A DNA stretch of 5,615 bases from Thermoplasmata archaeon (GCA_021793945.1 JAJYRT010000122.1:1-5615); one strand, 5' to 3'. Counted from the first letter of the stretch, positions 1-5,615 are shown. Made by a program: numbers and translations. The notes: generated from the sequence alone by a model not told the origin.

Positions 1-14
1 TCTCTCCCTCGGCG
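1..14 (+). repeat. 14-bp direct repeat, left copy, cut by the window edge
   Basis: This copy is identical to 5347-5360 and in the same orientation. It may extend to the left of the window. The pair brackets the cassette and the transposase remnant. It could mark an insertion or recombination event or be a chance match. Confidence 0.5.
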
Positions 15-68
15 CTTACAATTTGTTATACTTTGGACTTGTTTTGAAACTTTTTAGGATTTTGGTGT

Positions 69-230
69 TTAAGTCTGATTTTTCTTCACTATTTCATAAA
101 TGTCTACCAATATTGGCCTGGTATTTTCAAAATCGATGAGAATTGATATGTCGGACGGATGATCGCCATGACTTTCTGTTTCCATGTAAAGTTCAGATAG
201 TCCTGTCTGCAGCAGATTCGTGACATTCGA
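69..230 (-). pseudogene. Gene fragment of unknown family, no usable start
   Basis: The minus-strand frame is open from 230 down to a TAA at 69-71 and reads like real protein over its last 38 codons, which begin at an ATG (185-183) and contain the stretch SDISILIDFENTRPILVDIY. Upstream the frame is closed by a TGA at 231-233. No TATA box lies about 26 nt upstream of the ATG and no good Shine-Dalgarno precedes it, so I read this as the 3' remnant of a decayed gene rather than a short intact one. The pattern GD..SDI..LIDFE weakly resembles the core of MNT-type minimal nucleotidyltransferases (family pattern GS...SDIDLLVEF), but the GS pair and the second Asp of SDID are absent. That similarity may be chance. 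It lies directly downstream of the permease gene on the same strand. Confidence 0.35.
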
Positions 231-294
231 TCATAAGGTCATGAAAGAAGATATAGGGTGAGGTTTTTCGGAAAACACAATGATTCTATCCCAG

Positions 295-313
295 CGCAAT
301 AATAAGCATTGCG
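295..313 (-). terminator. Small hairpin directly after the permease stop codon
   Basis: An inverted repeat CGCAAT (295-300) / ATTGCG (308-313) with a 7-nt loop begins at the base immediately after the TGA stop (316-314) of the permease gene. In the minus-strand transcript it forms a 6-bp stem, extendable by one G-U pair. A short T-rich run follows only about 20 nt later. Archaeal termination depends mainly on T-tracts, so this may be a 3'-end or stability element rather than a terminator, or it may be chance. Confidence 0.25.
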
Positions 314-1213
314 TCAAGAGGCAGAGACTAACCATATTCCAAATGATGTTATGACGACCCCTATTATGATCCCTAGTGAAGATACGGAGAAAAATAAGAT
401 TGAGAAAATTAGTACCCAAATGGTTTCAAAATTAAGAAAAATATTGATCATATTGATAAATTTAGTCTTGTACTGGCTTATAATGAAAAAGGATTTGAAT
501 TCCAGTATTACAGCAAGCATGAGAACGGCACCGGTTATAATAACCTCAAAAATATAAGATCCAGAAAAACCTGTCAGCCCCCTAAAACCGCCATAAACTA
601 GGGCAATTGCGCCTATAACAGCGGTTTCGGTCAGGAATATCAGAAATATGTTATTTTCAGCCTTTTCCTTGCTAAGTGAGCTCTTGTAAATAAAGTAGGA
701 GCCAAACGCATAAAGAATTACTAAAAGAATTGACTGCTCTATCAACAGCAAATTAATTACAATTTTTCCCGTGTTCAATAACTCTATAAAGGCAAGACCG
801 AGGACGGCTATTACAGTTCCGAGAACATATCGAAATGATATGCTTGAGCCTTTGCCCTTGATCAAGATTAATGAGAATATTATGAGATTGCTATATACAA
901 TTGCAGCCACTATTGGAAGTACCTCAACCCTTATCATAGAAAAGAAGATTATATTTCCCAGGGCAAAAAGACACCCGCCAACTACAGGATATTTTATGAA
1001 TTCTAAGGTCATAGACTTTCCATTCTTTATAGATGCTGCAAACAAATAGAGAAGAGAAAGAACTGCACCGAAACCCATCATGAGAAAGAGCGATATCAGT
1101 ATATTTCCAGGCAATAATTTAACTAAACTGTAAGACAGTACATTCCAGACGCCGTATATAAACGAAGATATTAAAGCGACTCCAAGTGGAACTACTATAC
1201 TACCTTTTTTCAT
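314..1213 (-). CDS. EamA/DMT-superfamily permease, ten membrane helices
   Basis: This 299-residue, strongly hydrophobic protein is probably a cytoplasmic-membrane transporter of the drug/metabolite (DMT, EamA) type. About ten membrane helices can be read, roughly at residues 7-29, 36-60, 74-94, 97-118, 127-146, 154-176, 188-209, 219-239, 253-276 and 279-297. The two halves look like the duplicated five-helix EamA repeat. Residues 86-118 resemble the conserved helix 3-4 hairpin of the first repeat, and residues 255-298 the matching end of the second. Length is normal for the family. The ATG at 1213-1211 is preceded by AGGAAG eight bases upstream, which overlaps the last codons of the upstream gene. 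The 5-nt spacing implies one transcript and translational coupling. Family members move amino acids, nucleotide sugars, polyamines or other metabolites; the substrate here cannot be read from sequence. The pairing with a membrane-bound acetyltransferase suggests a modified or modifiable substrate, which is inference. Confidence 0.82.
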   Translation of the reverse strand: MKKGSIVVPLGVALISSFIYGVWNVLSYSLVKLLPGNILISLFLMMGFGAVLSLLYLFAASIKNGKSMTLEFIKYPVVGGCLFALGNIIFFSMIRVEVLPIVAAIVYSNLIIFSLILIKGKGSSISFRYVLGTVIAVLGLAFIELLNTGKIVINLLLIEQSILLVILYAFGSYFIYKSSLSKEKAENNIFLIFLTETAVIGAIALVYGGFRGLTGFSGSYIFEVIITGAVLMLAVILEFKSFFIISQYKTKFINMINIFLNFETIWVLIFSILFFSVSSLGIIIGVVITSFGIWLVSAS

Positions 1214-1218
1214 AGGTT

Positions 1219-3339
1219 TTACTTCCTTCGTATGATAGTAAAAGCATACAAAATGATGATCGCAACTATGGGAAGCACAAATATGAAAAGAATCTTTTCA
1301 AGCAACGATGCCGTTGGAGGGAGAATAAAATTTATGAGGGAAACTGTTAGGGCTGAGGCAGTAAAAAGAGTCAGAAGGTATGAAAGCAGAACTGTGTTTG
1401 AGTCGTTCCTTATACGATACAGCAGTTCGGCTTTCTTGGAAAGAGATCCGATGCCCGCAATGGTAGCCTCAAGTTGCTCTTTAATTCCCATGTCTGATCG
1501 TGCTTGCTTCAGCGCAAAATCAAGTTCCGTGTATGAATAAAGGGATAGTCCTCTGAACTCCTCTAGACCTGTGTAGAAGAGTTTTTCAATATCTGCAAGG
1601 TACTTAAGCATCTTTTTTTCATTTCCGTTCATTGTCACATCCCCCTTTGAAAGGATAAATTCTAGCCCCTTTAGGTAAAGTCTTTCGTGCAACAACGCTG
1701 TTACCTCAGAAATATATTCGTTCAATATAGTCATCCTCACTTTTTCCATGAAATCAGCCGGGTTGGCCGACTCGATTTCAGTCGCTTTGTATCCTGTGAC
1801 TGCCTCGAAGATCCCAACTCCCTCCTCCCCAAATATGACGGCCGCAGCCTTTCTGCCATAATGAGAGAATACTGTATCAACAGCACTTTGATCCTCATCA
1901 AAAAATTTCCGGATATATCTGGAGCTTGCGTAGTTATACGAAGAATCTTGGTTTATTATTGCATAAATGTGCACCTTTATCCTTTCAAACTGCCTGTTCG
2001 TGGTTGAAAATGAAAGGGGATAAATTTCTGGTTTTACTCTTCTCACTTCTCCAAAGTTTTTCGTTCCGGCAGTATTAAGCAAGTCTGATATTTTTCCCAC
2101 AAAATCGGCAAATGGTTCAGTATAGTCCTGATCAAAAATTGTGACCTTACCGGCATCCATCAGCGCAACCATCTCCCTTGTACTATAATAACCGTCGAAA
2201 AAGACAATAAAGTGAAGCGATGCCATGCCAAGGTGATCTATATCTATCCAGATATGCAGTTTAGTACCTACAGCTACTCCGGAAGGAAGTTCGACTTTCA
2301 ATGACAAATGTTCCTTTGGTTTGAGCACGCCTTTTATTGACATCTTACTTTTCAGGTATTCACCGCTAATGTAACTCTCGCGCTTGTCTCTCATTCTGAG
2401 AATAAAATCTTCCTCACCCAGGATTTGAATCGGTGTTCCATCACCCTTTTGAATCTCAATTGAGACTCCGCTAAAATATGAGAGAGAGGTGACTTCTCTA
2501 AGAACTTGAGTTGCAAGTTCAGTTGCTCTTGTCAATGATAGTTCTTCAGCTTCACCAACTAATCCGCTGAGTGACATAAGAGGAAACGTAACTATATAGT
2601 CCAAAGCGGGGTTAAGAAAGTGACTAATGCTGGTTTTGATGTAGTGATCCATAGTCAAGATGGGAATAAACTTCCTGTGATTTAGATGGCTTTCTATAGT
2701 TTGATATTCCTTCTTGTTTTCTGGGGCATCGATTGACATAGCATACTTCATGTATGATCTAACAAATGAGAGAAGTTGAGATGCCTCAAGACCGTTTCCA
2801 GCCAGATCTTTATACAAGAGAACCAGATCGTTGACAGATCTTTTTCCAGGACCTAGGGCAGGTTGAACATAGTCTATCTCAACCACTCCAAAACCAAGGT
2901 TTTTCCAAAATATCAAGGAGGTTAGATCTGGGTTGTCCGAGACAGACAACTCCTTTGTGTCGACTTCACAAAATATCCCATCTACTTCCCTTTTGCCATC
3001 TGTCCTGATTGTTGAAATAAAATGATCTATAAGTTTCTTCGCAATGTGCCTGTTTCTGAAATCTGGACAAACCGCTATGAATTCTATGACACCTGAATTT
3101 GGTTCGCTGTAGTAGTCTCCAACCAGAAACCCTGTAATTATTTTCTCTTCCATTGAACAGAATATATGGTAAGAGTTGCCTCCGTAGAAAAGGCTGTCTT
3201 TAAGAGATAAATATTTTATGATGTTTTCCTTGCTTTCTCTTTCATTTTCATCTACAAACATTTTCTGGTAAAGTTCATAAAACTGATCTAGGAACTGTGA
3301 GTTTGCAAACATCTCAACAATTTCCATGCATTGGGCCAT
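1219..3339 (-). CDS. GNAT acetyltransferase fused to a large membrane-anchored C-terminal region
   Basis: This is a 706-residue multidomain protein. Residues about 5-177 form a GNAT N-acetyltransferase domain. Motif A is at about 84-108 (VIEFIAVCPDFRNRHIAKKL), where R95-N-R-H-I-A100 matches the acetyl-CoA pyrophosphate-binding R/Q-x-x-G-x-G/A loop with both glycines replaced, followed by FWKNLGF at 144-150, the usual late GNAT element. Residues 180-560 are an alpha/beta region I do not recognise. Residues about 560-645 are mostly helical and charged, like a stalk. Two membrane helices follow (about 650-672 and 683-702) with a short loop, and the protein ends in basic IRRK. The end resembles the topology of CorA-type channels but lacks their GMN loop motif. 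The acetyltransferase domain should be cytoplasmic. The substrate is unknown. The start at 3339 gives MAQCMEIV, but promoter spacing favours Met5 (3327). The gene lies 68 nt after the upstream GNAT-like gene and 5 nt before the permease. The GNAT call is fairly secure; the rest is described, not assigned. Confidence 0.8.
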   Translation of the reverse strand: MAQCMEIVEMFANSQFLDQFYELYQKMFVDENERESKENIIKYLSLKDSLFYGGNSYHIFCSMEEKIITGFLVGDYYSEPNSGVIEFIAVCPDFRNRHIAKKLIDHFISTIRTDGKREVDGIFCEVDTKELSVSDNPDLTSLIFWKNLGFGVVEIDYVQPALGPGKRSVNDLVLLYKDLAGNGLEASQLLSFVRSYMKYAMSIDAPENKKEYQTIESHLNHRKFIPILTMDHYIKTSISHFLNPALDYIVTFPLMSLSGLVGEAEELSLTRATELATQVLREVTSLSYFSGVSIEIQKGDGTPIQILGEEDFILRMRDKRESYISGEYLKSKMSIKGVLKPKEHLSLKVELPSGVAVGTKLHIWIDIDHLGMASLHFIVFFDGYYSTREMVALMDAGKVTIFDQDYTEPFADFVGKISDLLNTAGTKNFGEVRRVKPEIYPLSFSTTNRQFERIKVHIYAIINQDSSYNYASSRYIRKFFDEDQSAVDTVFSHYGRKAAAVIFGEEGVGIFEAVTGYKATEIESANPADFMEKVRMTILNEYISEVTALLHERLYLKGLEFILSKGDVTMNGNEKKMLKYLADIEKLFYTGLEEFRGLSLYSYTELDFALKQARSDMGIKEQLEATIAGIGSLSKKAELLYRIRNDSNTVLLSYLLTLFTASALTVSLINFILPPTASLLEKILFIFVLPIVAIIILYAFTIIRRK

Positions 3340-3348
3340 AGGTCAGAC

Positions 3349-3358
3349 ATTATAAAAA
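3349..3358 (-). promoter_or_regulatory. TATA box of the 706-residue GNAT gene, implying a leaderless start at Met5
   Basis: The minus strand carries TTTTTATAAT just upstream of the gene. Its centre (about 3354) is only 15 nt from the first ATG (3339) but 27 nt from the in-frame ATG at 3327-3325. Archaeal transcription normally starts about 25-27 nt after the TATA centre, so the transcript would begin at or next to Met5. No Shine-Dalgarno precedes the first ATG. Together these favour Met5 as a leaderless start and a promoter separate from that of the upstream gene. Confidence 0.5.
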
Positions 3359-3407
3359 TTGTTCCTTTCCTGTTTGAATCTATAGAGGAGTTTGTTGGAC
3401 ACCCTAT

Positions 3408-4589
3408 TTAATGGAATTGGTTAGAATGAAACTCTGATTCGTATAATTCCCTTATTGTGTCTTCGCAACCATAAAATCTATCTTCCGAACGAAGTGGATA
3501 AAGACTTCGCATATAGATAGTTCCATGTACCTTGTGCTTGCACAGTTTCTCCATTCCGAGCTTTTGGAAAAATCTCTCTCCCTCCTCGGTGTATGCATCA
3601 GTGATGATGTGTCTTATGAATATCTTATTATGAGCCATTTCTATGATCAACTTGTAGAACGACTTAAGAAGGAGTTCCTTATCAGTATGAGTTCTGAACC
3701 CTTTTCTAAGGGCAATGGATACAATATATATATCATATATACCAGGAGTAGTAATATTTATGACTTTATCTGCAGTAATATGGGAATCCAGAAGTTCGCC
3801 CTTAGCTGCCAATGCAAAATCATGCGGTGAGAGAGCAACAAAATGCCAATACCCCACTATATTTTCGCGCCCCTGTATTAATAGTTTCCAGGAATAAGGG
3901 AAATACGAAAACACGTCAACCCACTGCCTAATATCCCCTTCCATGCTTTTTGGTAGTTTTCCTTTGTGGCCATCTACTCGCATAGTATCGTTGTCGAGCT
4001 GAATAAGTTCTTTGAGCAAACGTGAAGGACTCCATCCCCATTCCTTAACTTCATCATACCCAGCAACAGTCCTTGCTATTTCTAAATCTACAAAGCCTAA
4101 TCTGCTTAGCAAATTAATAGATCCTGCAATCTTAGAAGCGACTTCATTAATATTAGATAACACAGCATAATTTGGATTTTTTTTCGCTTCTAGCAAAAAA
4201 TTCTTTAGTTCGGCTATTTCGCTTAACAATAATGTTATTGTAGCCTCTGATTCTGGTTCAAAGGGCTTTAAAATGGCAGTTAATTTCTTCACTTTACCAA
4301 GTTTAGGAAAAACAAAGAGCGAATGCATTACTTCATCTTTTATCCCTCCTGCCAGTGGATTTGAGTCTCTGTTAAAGGCAGAGATTAAATCGTTTGTTAT
4401 CCTTTTTATTATTGCCCATAGGGTATCAAGCCGTTCATGCAGGTTGGATTTTGTATCTTCTAATTTTGACATGAGTAAATCTTCTTTTTTGTTTGACCCG
4501 GGCTGCACATTGTAAATCAGTAAACCAGTCACCAGAGTAGAAACGATCTCGACGTTTATAGTAATAAAGAAAGGAAGACCTTTCAGCAC
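3408..4589 (-). CDS. Membrane-anchored protein with divergent GNAT-like C-terminal domain
   Basis: I do not recognise a named family for this 393-residue protein. With the GTG start at 4589, residues 5-27 form one hydrophobic helix, probably an N-terminal membrane anchor. Residues 40-170 are charged and helical, possibly coiled coil. The C-terminal part (about 225-365) has the feel of a GNAT fold: GYWHFVAL (246-253), the strand IYDIYIVSIAL (284-294), a helix (305-320), and TEEGERFFQKLGM (334-346), which matches the late GNAT pattern A...A..FY.K.GF. A clear acetyl-CoA loop (R/Q-x-x-G-x-G/A) is not seen after the central strand, so acetylation activity is doubtful. The GTG was chosen because a TATA box lies at leaderless distance. 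An alternative ATG at 4472 (MSKLEDTK) would remove the anchor. This is the first gene of a same-strand group with the 706-residue GNAT protein and the permease, suggesting joint function at the membrane. Confidence 0.72.
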   Translation of the reverse strand: MLKGLPFFITINVEIVSTLVTGLLIYNVQPGSNKKEDLLMSKLEDTKSNLHERLDTLWAIIKRITNDLISAFNRDSNPLAGGIKDEVMHSLFVFPKLGKVKKLTAILKPFEPESEATITLLLSEIAELKNFLLEAKKNPNYAVLSNINEVASKIAGSINLLSRLGFVDLEIARTVAGYDEVKEWGWSPSRLLKELIQLDNDTMRVDGHKGKLPKSMEGDIRQWVDVFSYFPYSWKLLIQGRENIVGYWHFVALSPHDFALAAKGELLDSHITADKVINITTPGIYDIYIVSIALRKGFRTHTDKELLLKSFYKLIIEMAHNKIFIRHIITDAYTEEGERFFQKLGMEKLCKHKVHGTIYMRSLYPLRSEDRFYGCEDTIRELYESEFHSNQFH

Positions 4590-4614
4590 AGGATTCTATT
4601 TGCAATTCCAAATA

Positions 4615-4624
4615 TTATATATAA
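4615..4624 (-). promoter_or_regulatory. TATA box upstream of the first cassette gene
   Basis: The minus strand reads TTATATATAA here. Its centre lies about 30 nt upstream of the GTG at 4589, so a transcript starting 25-27 nt downstream of the box would be leaderless or nearly so. This supports the GTG start and with it the N-terminal membrane helix. It probably drives the whole minus-strand cassette, with a second promoter before the 706-residue gene. Confidence 0.5.
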
Positions 4625-4874
4625 GACTTCTCCTTGGAAGCGTTAGCCCGGCACCTAACTGATTTCAGCGAGATTAACGTTTTTGAAAGCAACTATGACC
4701 TTCCCATTATCTAGTGACGATTTGTTTTTTGTTGCTGAACATCAATATTCCCTATATTGGAACTTATCAATATAATCTTTACACTTTCGATTTTCTAATA
4801 TTATAATCAATGTACTTGTATGAGTGTGATGGGATGCTTAAGAGCCCGGAATAGGGAAACTTAACATCCGTCGG
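4625..4874. other. Non-coding region between the cassette promoter and the transposase remnant
   Basis: No convincing gene is present on either strand. The left part is AT-rich. The right part contains an imperfect inverted repeat, GGATG-c-TTAAG (4832-4842) / CTTAA-CATCC (4860-4869): a 10-bp stem with a one-base bulge and a 17-nt loop. Because the next reading frame starts like an IS110-type transposase, this stretch lies where the left end of such an element, including its bridge RNA in IS110-group members, would be found. No terminal repeats could be identified. Confidence 0.45.
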
Positions 4875-5276
4875 TTGTTATTGTGGGATCACCGTATGTT
4901 AGGAGATGATCCCACGTATACTGGAATGGATATATCGGCAAAAAGTATTGTGTGCACAACACTGGATGAGAATGGCAATATTGTGAGAAAGGACAGCATT
5001 GAGAAGGCGTTCCGCATACTGCAGACCGATCAGGACATATTCCCCATGAGGGTCAGGAAGGAATCAACAATCAGGGGCATGCTGTTCATATTCTTCATAT
5101 CGCTCATAATAAGGACAGCGCTCATGAGGGAAATGATCTCATCAGGCCTGATGAAGAAGTATTCACTGGAGAAGCTGCATGTTGTTGAGGATGCAAATGG
5201 CAATATCAGCGAGCTGGAGAGGACAAGGAAGCAGAAGGACATTCTTGAAGCACTTGAAAAGGTATCGTGGTGGTAA
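4875..5276 (+). pseudogene. Chimeric transposase remnant: IS110-like N-terminus joined to IS4/IS1634-like C-terminus
   Basis: The frame runs 133 codons, far short of a full transposase (about 300-550 residues). Residues 15-37 (YTGMDISAKSIVCTTLDENG and on) match the start of IS110-family DEDD transposases, with D19 as the first catalytic Asp. From about residue 41 the sequence changes to the end of an IS4-superfamily (IS1634-like) DDE transposase: IEKAFRILQTDQDIFPMRVR (42-61), then TIRGMLFIFFISLIIR and a charged tail. In the DDE family signature Y-2-R-3-E-6-K, E43 is present, but the preceding Y and R positions are I36 and K39, and the Lys seven residues on is Q50. This places the junction near residues 38-41 (about 4987-4997). 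The first ATG in frame is at 4896. It encodes neither a complete DEDD nor a complete DDE active site, so it should be inactive. An internal deletion or one element landing in another would explain it. Confidence 0.75.
4883..4915 (+). repeat. Perfect 9-bp inverted repeat at the start of the transposase frame
   Basis: GTGGGATCA (4883-4891) is repeated as its reverse complement TGATCCCAC (4907-4915) around a 15-nt spacer. It overlaps the first codons of the transposase frame and the candidate ATG at 4896, so in RNA it would fold across the start region. It could be a structural part of an IS110-type left end or a translation-limiting hairpin. Confidence 0.5.
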
Positions 5277-5287
5277 AAGCAGGGAGA

Positions 5288-5446
5288 TCAGGCTAGTTTT
5301 CTATAGAAATTTGACAAGTCAATTGTGAATACAAAATGAGGAGTCGTCTCTCCCTCGGCGTCATAATATAATTGCTTGATAATTCCGGTCATTTTTTCCA
5401 GATGCCACTTACACCTTAGGCAATCTATTTGAACTAAGATGCCCAT
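5288..5446 (-). CDS. Possible 52-residue CxxC protein
   Basis: The minus-strand frame from the ATG at 5446 encodes 52 residues with a protein-like composition: one CxxC pair at C9 and C12 (IDCLRCKWHLEKM), then a mixed helix/strand tail ending FYRKLA. The Cys pair, with H16 nearby, could bind a metal, but a full four-ligand zinc site is not visible. The frame stays open upstream to 5602, yet that extension overlaps the opposite-strand gene at 5485 and looks like its shadow, so the short version is preferred. TTTTAAAA at 5465-5472 is a possible TATA box about 22 nt away, slightly too close. I do not recognise a family. The stop lies 11 nt from the stop of the transposase remnant, tail to tail. 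Confidence 0.35.
   Translation of the reverse strand: MGILVQIDCLRCKWHLEKMTGIIKQLYYDAEGETTPHFVFTIDLSNFYRKLA
5347..5360 (+). repeat. 14-bp direct repeat, right copy
   Basis: TCTCTCCCTCGGCG here is identical to window bases 1-14. The following bases differ, so the repeat ends at 5360 on the right; how far the left copy extends cannot be seen because the window begins there. The right copy lies inside the possible 52-residue gene, where the reverse strand encodes AEGE. Confidence 0.5.
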
Positions 5447-5472
5447 GACTAGAACAGCATTGTTTTTAAAAT

Positions 5473-5480
5473 GGAGATGA
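5473..5480 (+). promoter_or_regulatory. Strong Shine-Dalgarno that decides a TTG start
   Basis: GGAGATGA differs at one base from GGAGGTGA, the complement of the usual archaeal 16S 3' end. It lies 4 nt before TTG at 5485-5487. The frame has no ATG or GTG between its upstream stop (TAA, 5467-5469) and the window end, so this site is the main evidence for the start. Confidence 0.6.
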
Positions 5481-5484
5481 AGAC

Positions 5485-5615
5485 TTGGTTTCAAGGGAAG
5501 ACAAGATACAGTATCTGGAAACGCAGATAGAGAATGAGAAGCTTGCCGGCTCTGACGGAGCGAACTGCGTAAGCATTGCAAGAAAACAGATAGAACTTTC
5601 AAGATTGTACAGAGC
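5485..5615 (+). CDS. 5' end of an unidentified gene, helical N-terminus, runs off the window
   Basis: Forty-three codons are visible from a TTG start, beginning (M)VSREDKIQYLETQIENE. The segment is highly charged and almost surely helical: one helix to about residue 19, a turn at AGSDGANC (21-28), then a second helix rich in Arg, Lys and Glu. Such paired N-terminal helices occur in coiled-coil proteins and in small DNA-binding proteins of mobile elements, including terminase small subunits, but the visible part does not decide between them. The start is fixed by a strong Shine-Dalgarno 4 nt upstream. The gene points away from the possible 52-residue gene; the 38 nt between the two starts hold a TTTTTAAAA motif that could serve as a promoter in either direction, although its spacing to the TTG does not fit a leaderless start. 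Confidence 0.6.
   Translation, partial: MVSREDKIQYLETQIENEKLAGSDGANCVSIARKQIELSRLYR

Noticed and set aside
231..419. Minus-strand 62-codon frame overlapping the end of the permease gene
   Set aside because: It reads through the permease 3' end in another frame on the same strand, is Arg- and Leu-rich without a pattern, and has no start signals.
1232..2007. Plus-strand open frames (1232-1540 and 1687-2007) opposite the 706-residue gene
   Set aside because: They are antisense shadows of a well-supported coding region, with low-complexity Ser/Arg-rich translations and no start signals.
3580..3600. Near-match to the 14-bp repeat (TCTCTCCCTCCTCGGTG)
   Set aside because: It is interrupted relative to the repeat and is explained by coding for TEEGER in the GNAT-like domain.
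3722..3743. Run of alternating AT dinucleotides that looks like TATA boxes or a simple repeat
   Set aside because: It lies inside the 393-residue gene, where it encodes the strand IYDIYIV, which is part of the GNAT-like fold.
3525..4515. Plus-strand open frames opposite the 393-residue gene
   Set aside because: These are antisense shadows; the minus-strand frame has the better promoter, length and fold evidence.
4695..4775. Plus-strand 26-codon frame starting MTFPLSSDD
   Set aside because: It is very short, with no Shine-Dalgarno or correctly spaced TATA box and no recognisable motif; its AT-rich context makes it likely random.
5030..5242. Minus-strand 70-codon frame inside the transposase remnant
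   Set aside because: It is antisense to a recognisable transposase C-terminus and is rich in Ser/Met/Leu, as expected for a shadow.
5298..5309. Perfect 12-bp palindrome TTTCTATAGAAA between the convergent stops
   Set aside because: It is AT-rich, has no loop, and lies within the end of the possible 52-residue frame; a palindrome of this composition can arise by chance and has no supporting context.

Overview
The window reads as archaeal, most likely from the Thermoplasmata (acidophiles such as Thermoplasma, Ferroplasma or Cuniculiplasma). That placement is inferred, not proven. It rests on AT-rich coding DNA with many ATA and AGA/AGG codons, TATA boxes placed so that transcripts would begin at or next to start codons (leaderless genes), and a transposase tail of a type I associate with this group. 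No rRNA, tRNA or CRISPR array was seen.

Layout. Bases 1-313 hold no intact gene, only a broken protein-like stretch on the minus strand (69-230) and a small hairpin just after the stop of the next gene. Bases 314-4589 are three minus-strand genes, transcribed right to left. The first (3408-4589) encodes a 393-residue protein with an N-terminal membrane anchor, a helical middle and a divergent GNAT-like C-terminus. The second (1219-3339) encodes a 706-residue protein with an N-terminal GNAT acetyltransferase domain, a long unrecognised middle, and a helical stalk ending in two membrane helices. The third (314-1213) is a ten-helix EamA/DMT-type permease. The second and third genes are 5 nt apart and probably translationally coupled. 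The second gene also has its own TATA box, whose spacing points to the internal Met5 as a leaderless start.

Bases 4590-4874 are non-coding and partly structured. They lead into a plus-strand transposase remnant (4875-5276) that looks like a chimera: an IS110-type (DEDD) N-terminus joined in frame to the C-terminus of an IS4/IS1634-type (DDE) transposase. Beyond it, a possible 52-residue CxxC protein on the minus strand (5288-5446) faces away from the start of a plus-strand gene that runs off the window (from 5485, TTG start with a strong Shine-Dalgarno).

How the parts may work together. The three-gene cassette places two differently membrane-tethered, acetyl-CoA-dependent (or degenerate) GNAT proteins beside a metabolite permease. 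The simplest reading is acetylation at the membrane coupled to export or import of a small molecule; a conflict or defence role is possible but has no direct support here. The cassette sits between transposon debris on one side and a gene remnant on the other, and a 14-bp direct repeat occurs at both ends of the window, so this is plausibly an accessory island.
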